A stretch of DNA of 64,000 nucleotides, from the NCBI GenBank assembly GCA_035461765.1, contig DATHUY010000071.1, positions 22,153-86,152 of the forward strand, in the 5' to 3' direction. The notes under the pieces were generated by a model. The model did not search any database, had not been told where the DNA came from, and saw only the letters and a list, made by a program, of their open reading frames with translations. The stretch's first letter is position 1. Every line of letters begins with the position of its first letter. This document shows, in pieces, positions 53,029 through 61,944 of the stretch. The stretch is from Longimicrobiales bacterium (GTDB taxonomy: Bacteria > Gemmatimonadota > Gemmatimonadetes > Longimicrobiales > RSA9). The translations under genes were made by a program, and so were the position numbers.

Positions 53029-53921
53029 ATCGGATCATGGTGCCCGTGGACGGATCCGGCTTTGCGGAGTACGGTCTGCCGCCCGCCCTCGCCCTCGTTC
53101 GTGCGACGGGCGCCCGCCTTCACCTGGTGATGGTACACGAACCGGCGCTGATGATCGAACGTACGCTCATGGGGAGCGAGGTGCTGGAAGCACAGCAGCA
53201 GGAGCTGGAAAAGGAGTACCTGACGGCGCTGCTCGAGCGGTTGCGGGAAGATGGCATCGCCGCCGAGCGGTCCGTGATTACGGGTACGCCCGCGGATGCT
53301 CTGGCGAACTTCGCCCGCCGCCGTGACATGGACCTCATCGTCATGAGCACGCACGGACACGGCGGACTGAGCCGGTACTGGATCGGCAGCGTGGCCGACG
53401 GGCTGATCCGGCGATCGCGCGTGCCTGTCCTGCTCCTCCGGCCCGCGGAAGGCGCGGCCGGTCCCGGCAGGTCGTTCGTCCGGCGCGTCCTCGTGGCCGT
53501 GGACGGATCGCCCGCGGCAGAACGCGCGCTGCCCGCCGCTGCCGCGATCTGTGCGGCAATGGGAGCCGCATGCACAATCATGCGCGTGGTCGTGCCACCG
53601 TCACGAGCCATTACGTCACGCATTCCCGACACAGCGCGCATGGTGCGCGAAAGGACGGCGGAGGAGTCGCGCGAGGCGGAGGCATACCTCCGCGATCTCG
53701 TCGGAGCCTCCGACCTGCCGGACTCCACCCGCGCCGAAGTCGTAACCGGCTACGATACGACTGCGGCCATACTGCGCACCGCCGAGACCGAGCGCGCGGA
53801 CATGATCGCCGTGGGCACGCGCGGACATGGCGGCGCTGCCCGCCTGCTATTGGGCAGTGTGGCGGACAAACTGATCCGCGCGTCACCCGTCCCGGTGCTC
53901 GTCTGCCCGTCGCCACGGTGA
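53022..53921 (+). CDS. Tandem-domain universal stress protein
   Basis: 299 residues, ATG 53022 with GAGGAGG upstream inside the CBS gene. Two UspA domains: IMVPVDGSGFAEYGLPPAL ... MSTHGHGGLSRYWIGSVADGLIRRSRVPVLLL, and VLVAVDGSPAAERALPAAAA ... VGTRGHGGAARLLLGSVADKLIRASPVPVLV. Both carry the G-x2-G-x9-GS ATP-binding motif, so both halves should bind ATP. A role in energy or redox stress is suggested by the CBS, PRPP and COG2187 neighbours. Confidence 0.93.
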   Translation: MLNRIMVPVDGSGFAEYGLPPALALVRATGARLHLVMVHEPALMIERTLMGSEVLEAQQQELEKEYLTALLERLREDGIAAERSVITGTPADALANFARRRDMDLIVMSTHGHGGLSRYWIGSVADGLIRRSRVPVLLLRPAEGAAGPGRSFVRRVLVAVDGSPAAERALPAAAAICAAMGAACTIMRVVVPPSRAITSRIPDTARMVRERTAEESREAEAYLRDLVGASDLPDSTRAEVVTGYDTTAAILRTAETERADMIAVGTRGHGGAARLLLGSVADKLIRASPVPVLVCPSPR

Positions 53922-55039
53922 GCATGGCCGGCGGGACGATCGAGGCGCGGACCGAGACCGTGGAGCTGCTGGCGTTCCTCTCCGACCCCGCGAGCTACCC
54001 CGGGGAGCACGGACCGGTCGAGAGGATCGAGACGCACATGGCGTACGTGTTCCTGACCGACAGGTTCGCCTGGAAGCTCAAGAAGCGGGTCCGCTACGCG
54101 TTCCTCGATTTCAGCACGGAACCGCTGCGCCGCGCCGTGTGCGAAGCGGAAGTGCGGCTCAACCGGCGGCTCGCGCCCGACACGTATATCGGTGTCGTGC
54201 CCGTCGTGCGCGATGCCGCCGGTAAATTGCACATGGGTGACGGCGCCAGCTCAGCGGCGGTCGACTGGCTCGTGCAGATGAAGCGGCTGCCGCGCGACAG
54301 GATGCTGGATCACGTGATCCGATCCGGCGGCCCCACGAAGGCCGACATCGCTGCGCTCGGCGACCTGCTCGTCCGGTTCTACGATGCCGCACCCGTCGAG
54401 GAGCTGACGCCGGACACTTACATCAGACAACTCACCGCGAACATCAGGGAGGATATCGGCGAGCTGACGGGCCGCGCCGACCACCTGCCGTTCGAGCTGA
54501 TCCGCGCCACCGGGCGCGCACTGCGCAAGACTATGGTGCGGGGCGCCGACATGTTCCGCGCCCGCGCCCTGGCACACCGCATCGTCGAGGCGCACGGCGA
54601 CCTGCGCCCCGAACATGTCTGCCTCACCGACCCGCCGGTCATCATCGATTGTCTCGAGTTTCGGCGCGACTTCCGCCTGCTCGACCCCGTGGACGAGCTG
54701 GCGTTCCTCGGCATGGAATGCGAGCGCCTGGGGGCACCATGGATCGGCCGGACGTTGCTGCAGCACTATCGCGACGCGACGGGCGATGATGCGCCCGCAG
54801 CGCTCATCGACTTCTACGCCGCCATGCGCGCCACACTGCGGGCGAAACTGGCCATCTGGCACGTACAGAACGGGGATCCGGACGCCGCAGACCACTGGAC
54901 GGCGGCGTCACACGAATATCTGAGCCTGGCCGCTCGCCATGCTGGCCTGCCCATGCCGCCCGCGGCGCCGGTGCACCACGCCGCTGCATCGACGACCGCA
55001 GACGTGGCGATCGATGCCGCACCCCATCGACGGGTCTGA
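53918..55039 (+). CDS. COG2187 aminoglycoside-phosphotransferase-like protein
   Basis: 373 residues from GTG 53918, overlapping the USP stop (GTGA); ATG 53924 is an alternative. Family blocks: IETHMAYVFLTDRFAWKLKKRVRYAFLDFSTEPLRRAVCEAEVRLNRRLAPDTYIGVVPV (in parts), WLVQMKRLPRDRMLD, and AHGDLRPEHVCLTDPPVIIDCLEF, which is the Brenner-type catalytic loop (HGDLRPEH) followed by the metal-binding Asp (IIDCLEF). It is a kinase-fold protein of unknown substrate. In many genomes this domain is fused to a P-loop gluconate-kinase-like domain; here it stands alone. It often co-occurs with universal stress proteins. Confidence 0.82.
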   Translation: MSMAGGTIEARTETVELLAFLSDPASYPGEHGPVERIETHMAYVFLTDRFAWKLKKRVRYAFLDFSTEPLRRAVCEAEVRLNRRLAPDTYIGVVPVVRDAAGKLHMGDGASSAAVDWLVQMKRLPRDRMLDHVIRSGGPTKADIAALGDLLVRFYDAAPVEELTPDTYIRQLTANIREDIGELTGRADHLPFELIRATGRALRKTMVRGADMFRARALAHRIVEAHGDLRPEHVCLTDPPVIIDCLEFRRDFRLLDPVDELAFLGMECERLGAPWIGRTLLQHYRDATGDDAPAALIDFYAAMRATLRAKLAIWHVQNGDPDAADHWTAASHEYLSLAARHAGLPMPPAAPVHHAAASTTADVAIDAAPHRRV

Positions 55040-55051
55040 AGGCCCGACCGA

Positions 55052-56047
55052 TCAGCCGGCCACGGCGTCGCTGAGCAGCTCGACGATCGAGCCTCCCGCG
55101 TGCATCCTGCGCACGCCCTCGCCCAGCAGCGGTGCGACGTCGAGCACCGTGACTTTCCTCGCCAGTGTTGCCGGAATACGGCCCTGTACCACGGTATTCG
55201 ACACAATGAGCCGCTCGAGCGCCGGCTCTCCGAGCGTGTCGCCGGCCGCTGCCGTAAAGAGCGCGTGCGTCGCTGTCGCCCAGACCCGCGCCGCACCGCG
55301 GGCGTGGCAGGCCCGTGCGGCGCGTGCGATCGTCGTGCCGCTGCTGATCAGGTCATCCACGATGAGGGCCGTCGATCCCTCGACATTCCCTGCCACCGCA
55401 TCGCCGCTGACCTCCCCCTCACTGCGCCGCTTCTCCAGGAAGGCCATTCCGACGTCCCGGCCGAGAGCGCGGGCAAGGGATTCGCGCACGGACGTCGCGC
55501 GCTTCACGCCACCCGCATCGGGCGAGACGATCGTGAGGCTCGTATCACCGGCGTGCTCGAGCAGATACCCCACGAGCAGCGGACGCACTTCCAGGTGCTC
55601 CGTGCGCAGCCGGAATGCATTCTGGTATGCTGCCGGGTTGTGCACGTCCATCGTGACGACCACGTCGGTGCCCACCGCCTCGAACAGGGCCGCGACGTAT
55701 TTCGTGGTCACCGGATCGCGCGGCTTCGTCCTGCGATCCTTGCGGCTGTAACACAGATAGGGGGTGACTGCCGTGATGCGCGCAGCACCCGCATCGCGGA
55801 GAGCGCCGATGAAGAACAGCATGCGACACAGCTTGTCGTTCGCGCTGTGTGCAGAGTCGCCATACAGTGAGTCCAGCACGTACGCGTCCACGCCGCGCAC
55901 ACTCACCAGCGGCCGGGTCTTGTGCTCGCCGTCCTCGAACGTGCGTTCCTCGTGCGGCGCCAGCTGGATTCCCGCCGCGGCCGCGACCGCTTCGCCGAAC
56001 GCGCGATCCGCCGACAGAGCGAACAGCCGCAGGCCGCCGTCAGTCAT
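55052..56047 (-). CDS. Divergent ribose-phosphate pyrophosphokinase (PRPP synthetase homologue)
   Basis: 331 residues from ATG 56047. Two phosphoribosyltransferase-type domains. Conserved elements: ITAVTPYLCYSRKDRRTKPRDPVT (YxRxDR ATP-site equivalent), MDVHN at 133-137, the flexible-loop KRR at 206-208 and the PRPP loop VDDLISSGTT at 230-239. It should make PRPP from ribose-5-phosphate and ATP. The ATP-site and PRPP loop differ from housekeeping Prs (DDMIDTAGT-type), so this is probably a paralogue dedicated to this island. It converges with the COG2187 gene (12-bp gap). Confidence 0.85.
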   Translation of the reverse strand: MTDGGLRLFALSADRAFGEAVAAAAGIQLAPHEERTFEDGEHKTRPLVSVRGVDAYVLDSLYGDSAHSANDKLCRMLFFIGALRDAGAARITAVTPYLCYSRKDRRTKPRDPVTTKYVAALFEAVGTDVVVTMDVHNPAAYQNAFRLRTEHLEVRPLLVGYLLEHAGDTSLTIVSPDAGGVKRATSVRESLARALGRDVGMAFLEKRRSEGEVSGDAVAGNVEGSTALIVDDLISSGTTIARAARACHARGAARVWATATHALFTAAAGDTLGEPALERLIVSNTVVQGRIPATLARKVTVLDVAPLLGEGVRRMHAGGSIVELLSDAVAG

Positions 56048-56080
56048 GGGCGCCGCCCGACGGCACCCGCACACTCCATC

Positions 56081-56767
56081 TCATGCGTCGCGGGCGACAT
56101 GTGCACTCTTCGGAAAGCGGGCGGCGAACCAGTCGCGCGCCAGCCCCGCGACCTGCTCGAGCGTACCCGGCTCCTCGAAGAGGTGGGTTGCGCCCGACAC
56201 GATGACCAGCTGCTTCTCACAGCGCAGACGCGCGAGCGCAGCGCGGTTGAGCTCGATCACCTGTTCATCGAGCCCGCCCACGATGAGCAGTGTGGGCGAC
56301 TGAACGCGCGCGAGCATTTCGCCCGCCAGGTCGGGCCGGCCGCCCCGCGAGACGACCGCCGCGACACCTTCCGGACGCAAGGCGGCCGCGATCAGGGCTG
56401 CGGCCGCGCCCGTGCTCGCGCCGAAAAGCGCGATCGTGAGATCCGCTGTCCCACGGTGGCTGCCAGTCCAGTCCGTCACTGCGGCGAGCCGGTCGGCGAG
56501 CAGCGGGATGTCGAAACGCAGCTGGCGCGTACGATCGTCAACGAGCTCTTCCTCCGGCGTCAGCAGGTCGACGAGCAGCGTCGCCATGCCTGCGTCATGG
56601 AGGGTCCGCGCCACCATGCGGTTACGCGGGCTGAACCGGCTGCTGCCGCTGCCGTGCGCGAACACCACGACCCCGGTCGCGCCCCCGGGCACGGTCAGGT
56701 CGCCCTCCAGCGTGACGCCAGCCGCATCGATGTGGACAGCGCGTGCTGCCGCGTCAGGTGTATGCAT
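56081..56767 (-). CDS. Dienelactone-hydrolase-like alpha/beta hydrolase
   Basis: 228 residues from ATG 56767; an upstream in-frame ATG lacks support. Oxyanion strand GVVVFAHGSGSSRFSPRN, nucleophile elbow ALFGASTGAAAALIAAA (Ser near 120), Asp in VGGLDEQVIELN and His in GATHLFEEPG form a complete triad. This COG0412-type hydrolase is repeatedly found with phosphoribosyltransferases and universal stress proteins in stress islands, sometimes fused to the transferase. Substrate unknown. Confidence 0.85.
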   Translation of the reverse strand: MHTPDAAARAVHIDAAGVTLEGDLTVPGGATGVVVFAHGSGSSRFSPRNRMVARTLHDAGMATLLVDLLTPEEELVDDRTRQLRFDIPLLADRLAAVTDWTGSHRGTADLTIALFGASTGAAAALIAAALRPEGVAAVVSRGGRPDLAGEMLARVQSPTLLIVGGLDEQVIELNRAALARLRCEKQLVIVSGATHLFEEPGTLEQVAGLARDWFAARFPKSAHVARDA

Positions 56768-56825
56768 CGCACTACTCCGCGTCGAGGTGAGTCTTGCGGC
56801 GCATGGACCGCCGTGCGGCACCGAC

Positions 56826-57494
56826 CTACACGAGCAGGCCCGCCGCGCTGGAGACCCGCAGCTGATTGTCGACTTCCTTCACGCCCGCGGCCGTCCGCGC
56901 CGCGTGCTCGGCCTCCATCTTCTCCGACCACGACCGCACGTTGCCCGACAGTGTCACAACGCCATTGTGCACGGCCACCTTGACGTGATCGGCATCGATC
57001 TGGGCACTCCGGTGGAACGCCCTGTGGATCTGGTCCATCACGTTCTTCGGTACCGGCCGGACGCGCAGCGTGATGAGATTCGTCACCCCCCGTACGCCGA
57101 TCAGGTCACGAACTGCACGCTCTGCCGCGCGCCGCTGGAACGTCCAGTCGACGTTCCCCTCCAGCGTGACCCAGCCATGCTCCACGGTCGCCTTCACGTC
57201 ATTGGGCACACTCACGTTCCATTTGAGCGTGGCCGCGACCGCTGCTGCGATGTCGGGGTCGTCGCGTCGCATGATATCGGGCAGCCGGACTTCCAGGTCA
57301 TTCGCTACGACCATCACACCTCTCACGCGCTTCGCCGCCTTCTCCGCAGCCCGCTTCTCCGCGTAGCTGCGCACGTAACCCGTGAGCGTCACGGTGTCCG
57401 TGGTCGCAGCTACGCCGATCCCCTCGTCGTCGAGCGACATGTCCCACGCCAGCTCCTCGATCACGTCCTGCCGCAGATCATCCGCCGTGCTCAT
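56826..57494 (-). CDS. Triple-BON-domain protein
   Basis: 222 residues from ATG 57494 with GGAGG upstream. Three BON domains follow one another: ~5-75 (LRQDVIEELAWD ... VTLTGYVRSYAEKRAAEKAAKRVRGV), ~80-150 (DIAAAVAATLKWNVSVP ... VTLEGNVDWTFQRRAAERAVRDLIGV) and ~155-218 (VMDQIHRAFHRSAQIDAD ... VTLSGNVRSWSEKMEAEHAARTAAGV). No signal peptide or helix is visible, so it may be cytoplasmic. Such proteins accompany USP/CBS stress clusters. Confidence 0.9.
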   Translation of the reverse strand: MSTADDLRQDVIEELAWDMSLDDEGIGVAATTDTVTLTGYVRSYAEKRAAEKAAKRVRGVMVVANDLEVRLPDIMRRDDPDIAAAVAATLKWNVSVPNDVKATVEHGWVTLEGNVDWTFQRRAAERAVRDLIGVRGVTNLITLRVRPVPKNVMDQIHRAFHRSAQIDADHVKVAVHNGVVTLSGNVRSWSEKMEAEHAARTAAGVKEVDNQLRVSSAAGLLV

Positions 57495-57526
57495 GGTACA
57501 CCTCCGGTTCAGTACCACGTCGAGGA

Positions 57527-58495
57527 TCATACCTGCGTGGCATGCTTCGACGTGTCTGCCTCGTGCCCGCCGGCCGATTCAGCGACACGCGTGTTGCACA
57601 CGACTACCGGCATGTCCGCGCTGCGCACGATCTTGTCCGCTACACTGCCGAGCAGCAGGCGACGGATGCCGCCGGCGCCCGATGATGACAGCACGATCAG
57701 ATCGGCGCCGTGCGCCTCCGCGTACCGCATGATGGCATCCGCTGGCGACACGGCCTCGATGAGCGCCGTGTCCACCTGTATGTCGCTGTCGCGCAGCCGA
57801 TCCGCGGCTTCATCCAGATACCGGGCGGCGGCCTCGCGGTTGAGCGGCGTCAGCTGCACGGCAGGATCGGGCCCGATCCACTCGGGCGAATCGTAGTACG
57901 TCAGCGGCGACACGACGCGCACGAGCGTGTAGCGGGCGCCGAAGGTGTCTCCTATCTCCCGCGCGAATGGCAGCGCTCGCTCCGCGGCTTCGGACCCGTC
58001 GAGCGGAATCACGACGTGATTGATGCCGTGGTCCGCGTCATGGGCAATGGTGAACTCCTCGTCCTCCGGCCGGACCAGCAGGACGGGTTTCGGCGCGGCA
58101 CGCACAACTGCATCGGCCGTGCTGCCGAGCCACGCGCGACCGACGCCTCCCCGCCCGTGCGTCGTCATCAGCACCAGATCGACGTCGTGCTCGCTGACGT
58201 AGTGGACCAGCACGTCCGCGACCGATGCCGGCGGCGGTGGCGGGTACGTGAGCCCATCCTGCTCGTGCGACAGCACGCTGTGCGTCACGCCTTCAGGGAC
58301 ACCGGCCTCGATCTGCCCGGCGGTCTTCGCCAGATACTCCTCGGGCGCCGTTGCAGCCGACGGATCCGGCAGCGCCGCGCGCACCAGCGTCAGGTGCAGG
58401 CGCGCACGGCTGCGCCGTGCCAGCGTCATGGCCAGCGGCAGAGCCTGCTCCGCGAACGCGGAGCCGTCGAGCGGGACCATAATCGTGCGCATCAT
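57527..58495 (-). CDS. Tandem-domain universal stress protein
   Basis: 322 residues from ATG 58495, with GGAGGG upstream (a second ATG follows at once). Two UspA domains with intact ATP motifs: TTHGRGGVGRAWLGSTADAVVRAAPKPVLLV and SSSGAGGIRRLLLGSVADKIVRSADMPVVV. A poly-Pro stretch (YPPPPPASV) interrupts the first domain between beta strands. It is paralogous to the USP at 53022-53921. Gene order phosphoribosyltransferase-USP-BON suggests one transcript. Confidence 0.93.
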   Translation of the reverse strand: MMRTIMVPLDGSAFAEQALPLAMTLARRSRARLHLTLVRAALPDPSAATAPEEYLAKTAGQIEAGVPEGVTHSVLSHEQDGLTYPPPPPASVADVLVHYVSEHDVDLVLMTTHGRGGVGRAWLGSTADAVVRAAPKPVLLVRPEDEEFTIAHDADHGINHVVIPLDGSEAAERALPFAREIGDTFGARYTLVRVVSPLTYYDSPEWIGPDPAVQLTPLNREAAARYLDEAADRLRDSDIQVDTALIEAVSPADAIMRYAEAHGADLIVLSSSGAGGIRRLLLGSVADKIVRSADMPVVVCNTRVAESAGGHEADTSKHATQV

Positions 58496-58511
58496 CGGAT
58501 CAACCCTCCTG

Positions 58512-59180
58512 TCACGGCCGCCGCGGTGTTTCCGACCACCGCCGCCGTGCCTCGTTGAGTGCAGCACTCACCTCGTCATCCGTCACCTGCGGAAACTCCT
58601 CGTACCAGTATCCGACGGCCGCCAGCGTTTCGGGCTGGAGCGGACACACCACGCGGTCCGCCTCCCGTCCCAGCGCTGCGCACACCTCCGGATCGCCCAG
58701 CGGTACAGCGACAATCACCTGCCGGGCCTCGCCCTGCCGCGCGGCCAGCACCGCCGCGCGCATCGTCGCTCCCGTCGCGAGGCCGTCATCCACCAGGACG
58801 ACGTCGCGTGCGCGCAGCGACGGCAGCGGTGCGCCGCCCCGGTAACGGGCACTGCGGCGCTCGAGCTCGCGCGACTCGCGTGTGACGATCGAACGAATCA
58901 CCTCGGGTGAAATCGCAGCCGCGGTCTCCGGATTCAGGACCTGGATGCTGCCCTCCGCGAGCGCACCGATGGCGAGCTCCTCCTGGAGTGGGTGGCCGAG
59001 TTTCCGCACCACCAGCACGTCCAGCTCCGCTTCCAGCTCGCGCGCGATCTCCGCGGCCACCGTGATGCCGCCGCGCGGCAGGGCCAGTATCAGCGGGTCG
59101 TCCAGCTGCACATCCGCCCGCAGCGCCGCTGCCAGTTTCCGCCCTGCTTCCCGCCGGTCGCTGTAGCCTTTGATCTCCAT
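58512..59180 (-). CDS. Phosphoribosyltransferase, COG1926 type
   Basis: 222 residues from ATG 59180. N-terminal YSDRREAGRKLAAAL and LILALPRGGITVAAEIARELEAELDVLVVRKLGHP (in part) identify the COG1926 predicted phosphoribosyltransferase. The PRPP-binding loop VVLVDDGLATGATMRAAV lies near 125-142. The base or acceptor is unknown. As first gene of the minus-strand half of the island it may consume PRPP made by the synthetase homologue encoded ~2.5 kb away. Confidence 0.9.
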   Translation of the reverse strand: MEIKGYSDRREAGRKLAAALRADVQLDDPLILALPRGGITVAAEIARELEAELDVLVVRKLGHPLQEELAIGALAEGSIQVLNPETAAAISPEVIRSIVTRESRELERRSARYRGGAPLPSLRARDVVLVDDGLATGATMRAAVLAARQGEARQVIVAVPLGDPEVCAALGREADRVVCPLQPETLAAVGYWYEEFPQVTDDEVSAALNEARRRWSETPRRP

Positions 59181-59556
59181 GGCGTCCCCCGGTCAGATGT
59201 GTCGCCCCGATTTTTGCCGCATATCCGGGTCCATAGCGTCGACCTGAGGTTGGTCGCCGAGCCCAGCCACCTCACCTCTCTACCAGTGTGCGGCTCGACC
59301 GGACCGGCATCTGTCGGGCGAATCTCGACGCGGATGTGCGCCTGTGCCGCTCCCTCATGTGCGTTTGCCCTACACGGCCCCGAAACGAGCAACGGCGCGC
59401 TGCGGCATCCTTCTGCCGTAGCGCGCCGCCTCTGTGTTTTTACGATCAATCGCCAAACCTGCGCGTTCCTTCGCCAACCGCGCCGCCACGTCCACGAGCG
59501 CCGCCGGACCTCACTCGCCTCCGTGCATCGGCTTCACTCGGTGCCGTGCACCCGTC
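59181..59556. other. Gene-free interval with hairpin
   Basis: A 376-bp stretch between the phosphoribosyltransferase start and the M49 peptidase stop. No convincing open reading frame or consensus promoter was seen. The only distinct structure is the hairpin at 59393-59428. Confidence 0.5.
59393..59441. terminator. Strong hairpin followed by T5 on the plus strand
   Basis: A 15-bp stem with one mismatch (CGGCGCGCTGCGGCA / TGCCGTAGCGCGCCG, 59393-59407 with 59414-59428) and a 6-nt loop. On the plus strand GTGTTTTT follows within 13 nt, like an intrinsic terminator, though no plus-strand gene precedes it. On the minus strand it lies ~130 bp after the peptidase stop and is followed by TTGCTCGTTTC, so it probably ends that transcript. 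Confidence 0.6.
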
Positions 59557-61206
59557 TCACTCGATGCCCAGTACCGCCTTGCCCTGCTCGAACACCACGT
59601 CGACCGGTATGCCCGCATCATTGACGCGATCCAGGTCCTGCTGCAGCTCCGGCGGAATGTTGCCGTACTGCTCCATGAACTGGACGATCCCTTCGTAGTC
59701 GCCGTCGCCCTGCGCGGTCAGGATCCGGGCCGACAGCGCGTCCATGGCCTCGCGCATCTTCGCGTAGTCGACGCGGTAACGACCCGTCTCCGGATCCCGC
59801 GCGAACGCACCCTGTTCGGCGAAGAAATTGAAGCGCGCCATGTTCGCGCGGCCGTGTGCGCTCGCCGCACCGAATCGCACCGAGCGGAAGATGCTCGCGA
59901 GGAACGTCGTGTAGTAGTCCTCCAGCGGCGCGTCGCCCAGCTCGCCCTGATCGTGCAGACTCGTCACCATGTACAGACCGAGAACGTCCGCCTTCCCCTC
60001 CTCGAGCGCCGATGCCTGCTCCTGCATCGCTTCCCGCACCGTACCGCGCCCGTTCACCGTGTTCTTGATCCCCAGACCGTGCGCGACCTCGTGGAACATC
60101 ACGTTGCTGAAGAACGCATCGAACGTCACGTGTTCGCGCTGGTCCTCGGCAATCAGCAGATCGGCGATTGGTACGAGGATCTCGTCGAACTTGGCCCGCA
60201 TCGCGTTCTTCAGCTGGAGCCGGCGCGTACCCTTCTCCAGCTGCACCTGCTCGTCGTTCGGCAGGTTGACCGCGATCGACTTCGACCCCGCGTTCGCATC
60301 GCCCGCATAGTACACGATGTCGTAGGCGTTCAGGTCGGAGTCCGTGCCCGGCTGCTCCGCCCTGTAGCGCGCATCGACCGGCAGCCCCTCCTGCAGGGCC
60401 GGCAGCATGGCCGCATACCGCGACAGCCGATCACTCCAGGCGCGATCCTTGACCAGCACCAGCCCCTCGTGCGCCGCCTTGTAGCCGAACAGCTGGTCTT
60501 CGTACGTCTCGATCGGCCCGATCACGACATCGATCGGGTTGTCCTTCATGTCCAGCCACGCCATGTCGCTCGCGCGATAGTCATCCGTCAGAAGAGCGTC
60601 CGCCCGCAGCTCCAGGTACCGCTTCAGCATCGGCTCGTCCGCGTAGCCCGCCGCCTCCCGCAGCTTCGCCGCTACGCGCTCCGTCGCCGCCGCGAACGCC
60701 TCGTGATACGGCACCGCCGTGAGCGTCCCATCCTCTGCCCGCCGCACCAGCGTGTACTGACTCCGCAGCTCCGCCCCACCCGCACCCGCAGCCGCCGCCT
60801 CGAACTCCTCCTTGGTCATGTCCGCCGGGTAGAAGTTCGCTCCCGCCGGCTTCGGCCCCACACCGTCGATGAACGGACGGTTGTCATCCAGCCGGTCCCA
60901 CGGACCGTAGTTGATCATTGCGTACCGACCGGCCGCCTCATTGGTGATGCCCGCCAGCAGCGAATCGGCATTGCCGTACGCCTGCCGCCAGAAGATCCCG
61001 TTCATCTCGTCGGCCGCCTCGATCAGCAGCCCGACCACCCTGCGGTCCCGCTCGCTCAGCTGTCCCATGTCAGCTGTCAGCCGCACCGTCGTATACCGGT
61101 CCAGCCGCGCCTCCATCGGCGTCTCCTCCGCCACGGGCACGTCCGCGCCGGCGCACCCCGCGACCAGCAGCACACCCGCCATCACCGTGCAGCCCTGAAT
61201 TCTCAT
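59557..61206 (-). CDS. M49/DPP III-like zinc metallopeptidase lipoprotein
   Basis: 549 residues, lipobox LLVAGC (Cys18). The zinc site is HEVAH at 372-376 with the downstream Glu in ALEEGKADVLG (~402-403), the arrangement of bacterial M49-like dipeptidyl peptidases with HEXXH instead of the eukaryotic HEXXGH. Other blocks: INYGPWDRLDDNRPFIDG, GANFYPADMTKEEFE and GPIETYEDQLFGYKAAHEG, shared with the NUDIX-fused M49 group. It would trim dipeptides from peptides in the periplasm. Monocistronic. Confidence 0.87.
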   Translation of the reverse strand: MRIQGCTVMAGVLLVAGCAGADVPVAEETPMEARLDRYTTVRLTADMGQLSERDRRVVGLLIEAADEMNGIFWRQAYGNADSLLAGITNEAAGRYAMINYGPWDRLDDNRPFIDGVGPKPAGANFYPADMTKEEFEAAAAGAGGAELRSQYTLVRRAEDGTLTAVPYHEAFAAATERVAAKLREAAGYADEPMLKRYLELRADALLTDDYRASDMAWLDMKDNPIDVVIGPIETYEDQLFGYKAAHEGLVLVKDRAWSDRLSRYAAMLPALQEGLPVDARYRAEQPGTDSDLNAYDIVYYAGDANAGSKSIAVNLPNDEQVQLEKGTRRLQLKNAMRAKFDEILVPIADLLIAEDQREHVTFDAFFSNVMFHEVAHGLGIKNTVNGRGTVREAMQEQASALEEGKADVLGLYMVTSLHDQGELGDAPLEDYYTTFLASIFRSVRFGAASAHGRANMARFNFFAEQGAFARDPETGRYRVDYAKMREAMDALSARILTAQGDGDYEGIVQFMEQYGNIPPELQQDLDRVNDAGIPVDVVFEQGKAVLGIE

Positions 61207-61359
61207 TGCCTGTCTCCGTCATCGGAAGGTGGATCGTCCAGCATGGATAGGGTGTGACACCGCTCGTCATAGCGCAACGGTGCAGAGAGGCGAGCTGGCG
61301 GGGGATTTGCCGGCGGTGAGCGTCCTCACTGTCTCGGGCACGCGATCGAGCTGACGCGC

Positions 61360-61815
61360 CTAGGCGTGCGCGTGCGGGGAGCTGCCCGCCGGCGGACGGT
61401 ATCCCCGCCGCCGGCCGCCGAAGTCACGCATGCTGTCCCGCAGCTCCCTCAGCTCCAGGTCGCTCAGATCGCCCAGCTGGCGCGGATCATCGAATTCCAC
61501 GATCCCCGCCCACGTCCGGTCCGAGTCGAATACCAGATGCCGCCGACGCAGCGGATACGGGAACTCGGTGTTCGGGCCCACCGCGCTCACCCGCCACGGC
61601 ACAAAATAGTCATCGGTCCACAGTCGGACCTCCGGCGCACGAGCCAGCTCCACAATCTCACGGTGCCCCAGCTGATGCCACCCGTCCGGCAGCCGCACAC
61701 GCATCTTGTTGTGCGGATGCCCGACCTGCACCAGCTCCATCACCGACCCCGTCGCGTCCCTCTCCGTGAACCGGTGCCACCGGCCAGATTTCAGATCGAC
61801 CAGATCCGATCGCAT
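61360..61815 (-). CDS. Conserved-looking hypothetical protein, 151 residues
   Basis: Starts at ATG 61815 with GGAAGGG upstream; a longer frame begins at 61908. No signal peptide or helix. It is rich in aromatic and basic residues (SGRWHRFTERDATG, MRVRLPDGWHQLGHREIVELAR, YPLRRRHLVFDSDRTW) and ends in Gly/Arg and a His/Ala tail. I do not recognise a family. Codon use and third-position GC match the neighbours, supporting a real gene. Confidence 0.5.
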   Translation of the reverse strand: MRSDLVDLKSGRWHRFTERDATGSVMELVQVGHPHNKMRVRLPDGWHQLGHREIVELARAPEVRLWTDDYFVPWRVSAVGPNTEFPYPLRRRHLVFDSDRTWAGIVEFDDPRQLGDLSDLELRELRDSMRDFGGRRRGYRPPAGSSPHAHA

Positions 61816-61944
61816 GCCGTTACCCTTCCGCTCCGCGACGGGCGCTGAATGGCGCCCGTGCGCGCGGTGTAAGTGCAACGGCCATGCCGCTTTCCACCCA
61901 TCCACCACCCACCCGCCATATGTACGCCCGCGGGTGTACGCCGC

